From NCBI GenBank assembly GCA_016787285.1, contig JAEUUV010000177.1:1-44014 (forward strand): DNA of 44,014 bases, written 5' to 3'. The DNA comes from Saprospiraceae bacterium (GTDB taxonomy: Bacteria > Bacteroidota > Bacteroidia > Chitinophagales > Saprospiraceae). Position numbers and translations under genes: made by a program. The stretch's first letter is position 1, and each line of letters starts with the position of its first letter. A model generated the notes under the pieces. It had not been told where the DNA came from. It saw nothing but the letters and a program-made list of their open reading frames with translations, and searched no databases. Below, piece by piece: positions 43,556 to 44,014 of this stretch.

Positions 43556-44014
43556 ATGATCCGAAACCGCCTCGCACTCCCGGTTACCGCTTGTATTTTG
43601 CTTACCCTGCTTTTATCGGGTTGTTCCACCTCAAAAAAAACGATCACCAAACCACCCGCCGACACCACCGACATGAAGGAACGCCGGTTCCGGCAGGAGG
43701 TCGTGCGGTATGCCTTGCAGTGGATCGGCACCTCGTACAAATACGCCGGCACCGAACCGCGTACCGGATTCGACTGCTCGGGGTTCACGCGCTACGTGTT
43801 CAAGCAGTTCAATATTTCCGTATCGCCGGCCTCATCGGCACAATCGAAAGAGGGTACATCCGTGAACCTAAACGCCGTACAACCCGGCGACATTCTGGTT
43901 TTCGGGAAAAGCCCGGGCAATATCCAGCATGTAGCCTTGGTGGTGGAGCGTACCCGTTCGGGCATTGTCGTGGTACACAGCACTACCAGCCGGGGCGTGA
44001 TTCGGGAAAACGTA
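43556..44014 (+). CDS. NlpC/P60-family lipoprotein, 3' end cut by window edge
   Basis: The first 153 codons are visible. A lipoprotein signal (ACILLTLLLSGC, Cys 23) precedes the NlpC/P60 domain with TGFDCSGFTRY (Cys 74), VQPGDILVFG, IQHVALVVE and VVHSTTSRG, so all three catalytic positions are present before the cut. It is a tandem paralog of the preceding gene and differs mainly in being a lipoprotein. The two probably act on peptidoglycan at different sites. The open end at 44014 is an effect of the window. Confidence 0.9.
   Translation, partial: MIRNRLALPVTACILLTLLLSGCSTSKKTITKPPADTTDMKERRFRQEVVRYALQWIGTSYKYAGTEPRTGFDCSGFTRYVFKQFNISVSPASSAQSKEGTSVNLNAVQPGDILVFGKSPGNIQHVALVVERTRSGIVVVHSTTSRGVIRENV

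Overview
This window comes from a member of the Bacteroidota. The evidence is a PorV outer-membrane protein of the type IX secretion system, at least fifteen upstream elements matching the Bacteroidota -7 box TAnnTTTG (often 18-29 bp before the start codon), almost no Shine-Dalgarno sequences, a C4 zinc-ribbon coiled-coil protein, a ribosomal protein THX gene and an EF-G2-type paralog. The protein set resembles Saprospiria or Chitinophagia, but I cannot fix the genus by eye. Most of the window is ordinary chromosomal housekeeping DNA, moderately rich in GC.

Left part (1-9560). On the minus strand ligA is followed by ddl, which runs off the left edge. ligA carries an in-frame pair of inverted GC-rich palindromic repeats. 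Next come a repeat-rich spacer, a lipoprotein, a POT peptide transporter with a strong terminator, and a three-gene ECF sigma operon: sigma factor, a protein with an anti-sigma-like N-terminus and a beta-barrel-like C-terminus, and a lipoprotein.

Middle part (9569-26898). An SDR reductase lacking the usual YxxxK motif converges on meaB. An SLC13-type permease converges on porV. A comEC-comEA-like DNA-uptake operon is followed by two exported thioredoxin-fold proteins, the zinc-ribbon protein, a Nif3 protein, tatA, dnaB, a coiled-coil secreted protein, rpsTHX, rnhB and a crotonase-family gene. A cluster of DnaA-box-like sites lies directly upstream of dnaB.

Accessory island (about 26900-33345). 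This is the most unusual section. A PIN toxin-antitoxin pair precedes an mfd gene that lacks its whole UvrB-like 5' third. A translationally coupled pair resembling DUF6883 and DUF4926 follows. Then comes a second, slightly diverged copy of the last ~154 bp of mfd, whose differences are almost all synonymous. A decayed gene and two surface lipoproteins (CARDB-like and VWA-like) complete it. The arrangement looks like accessory cassettes collected at the 3' end of mfd.

Right part (33481-44014). This holds a dipeptidyl peptidase IV, an outer-membrane barrel, an RsmI-like methylase, a Fur-family regulator, a GDSL-type esterase lipoprotein, a Uma2 protein, an EF-G2 paralog with altered GTPase motifs, an omega-amidase-like nitrilase, and two tandem NlpC/P60 peptidases, the second cut by the window edge. 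Spacers throughout carry several families of short-period or palindromic repeats.
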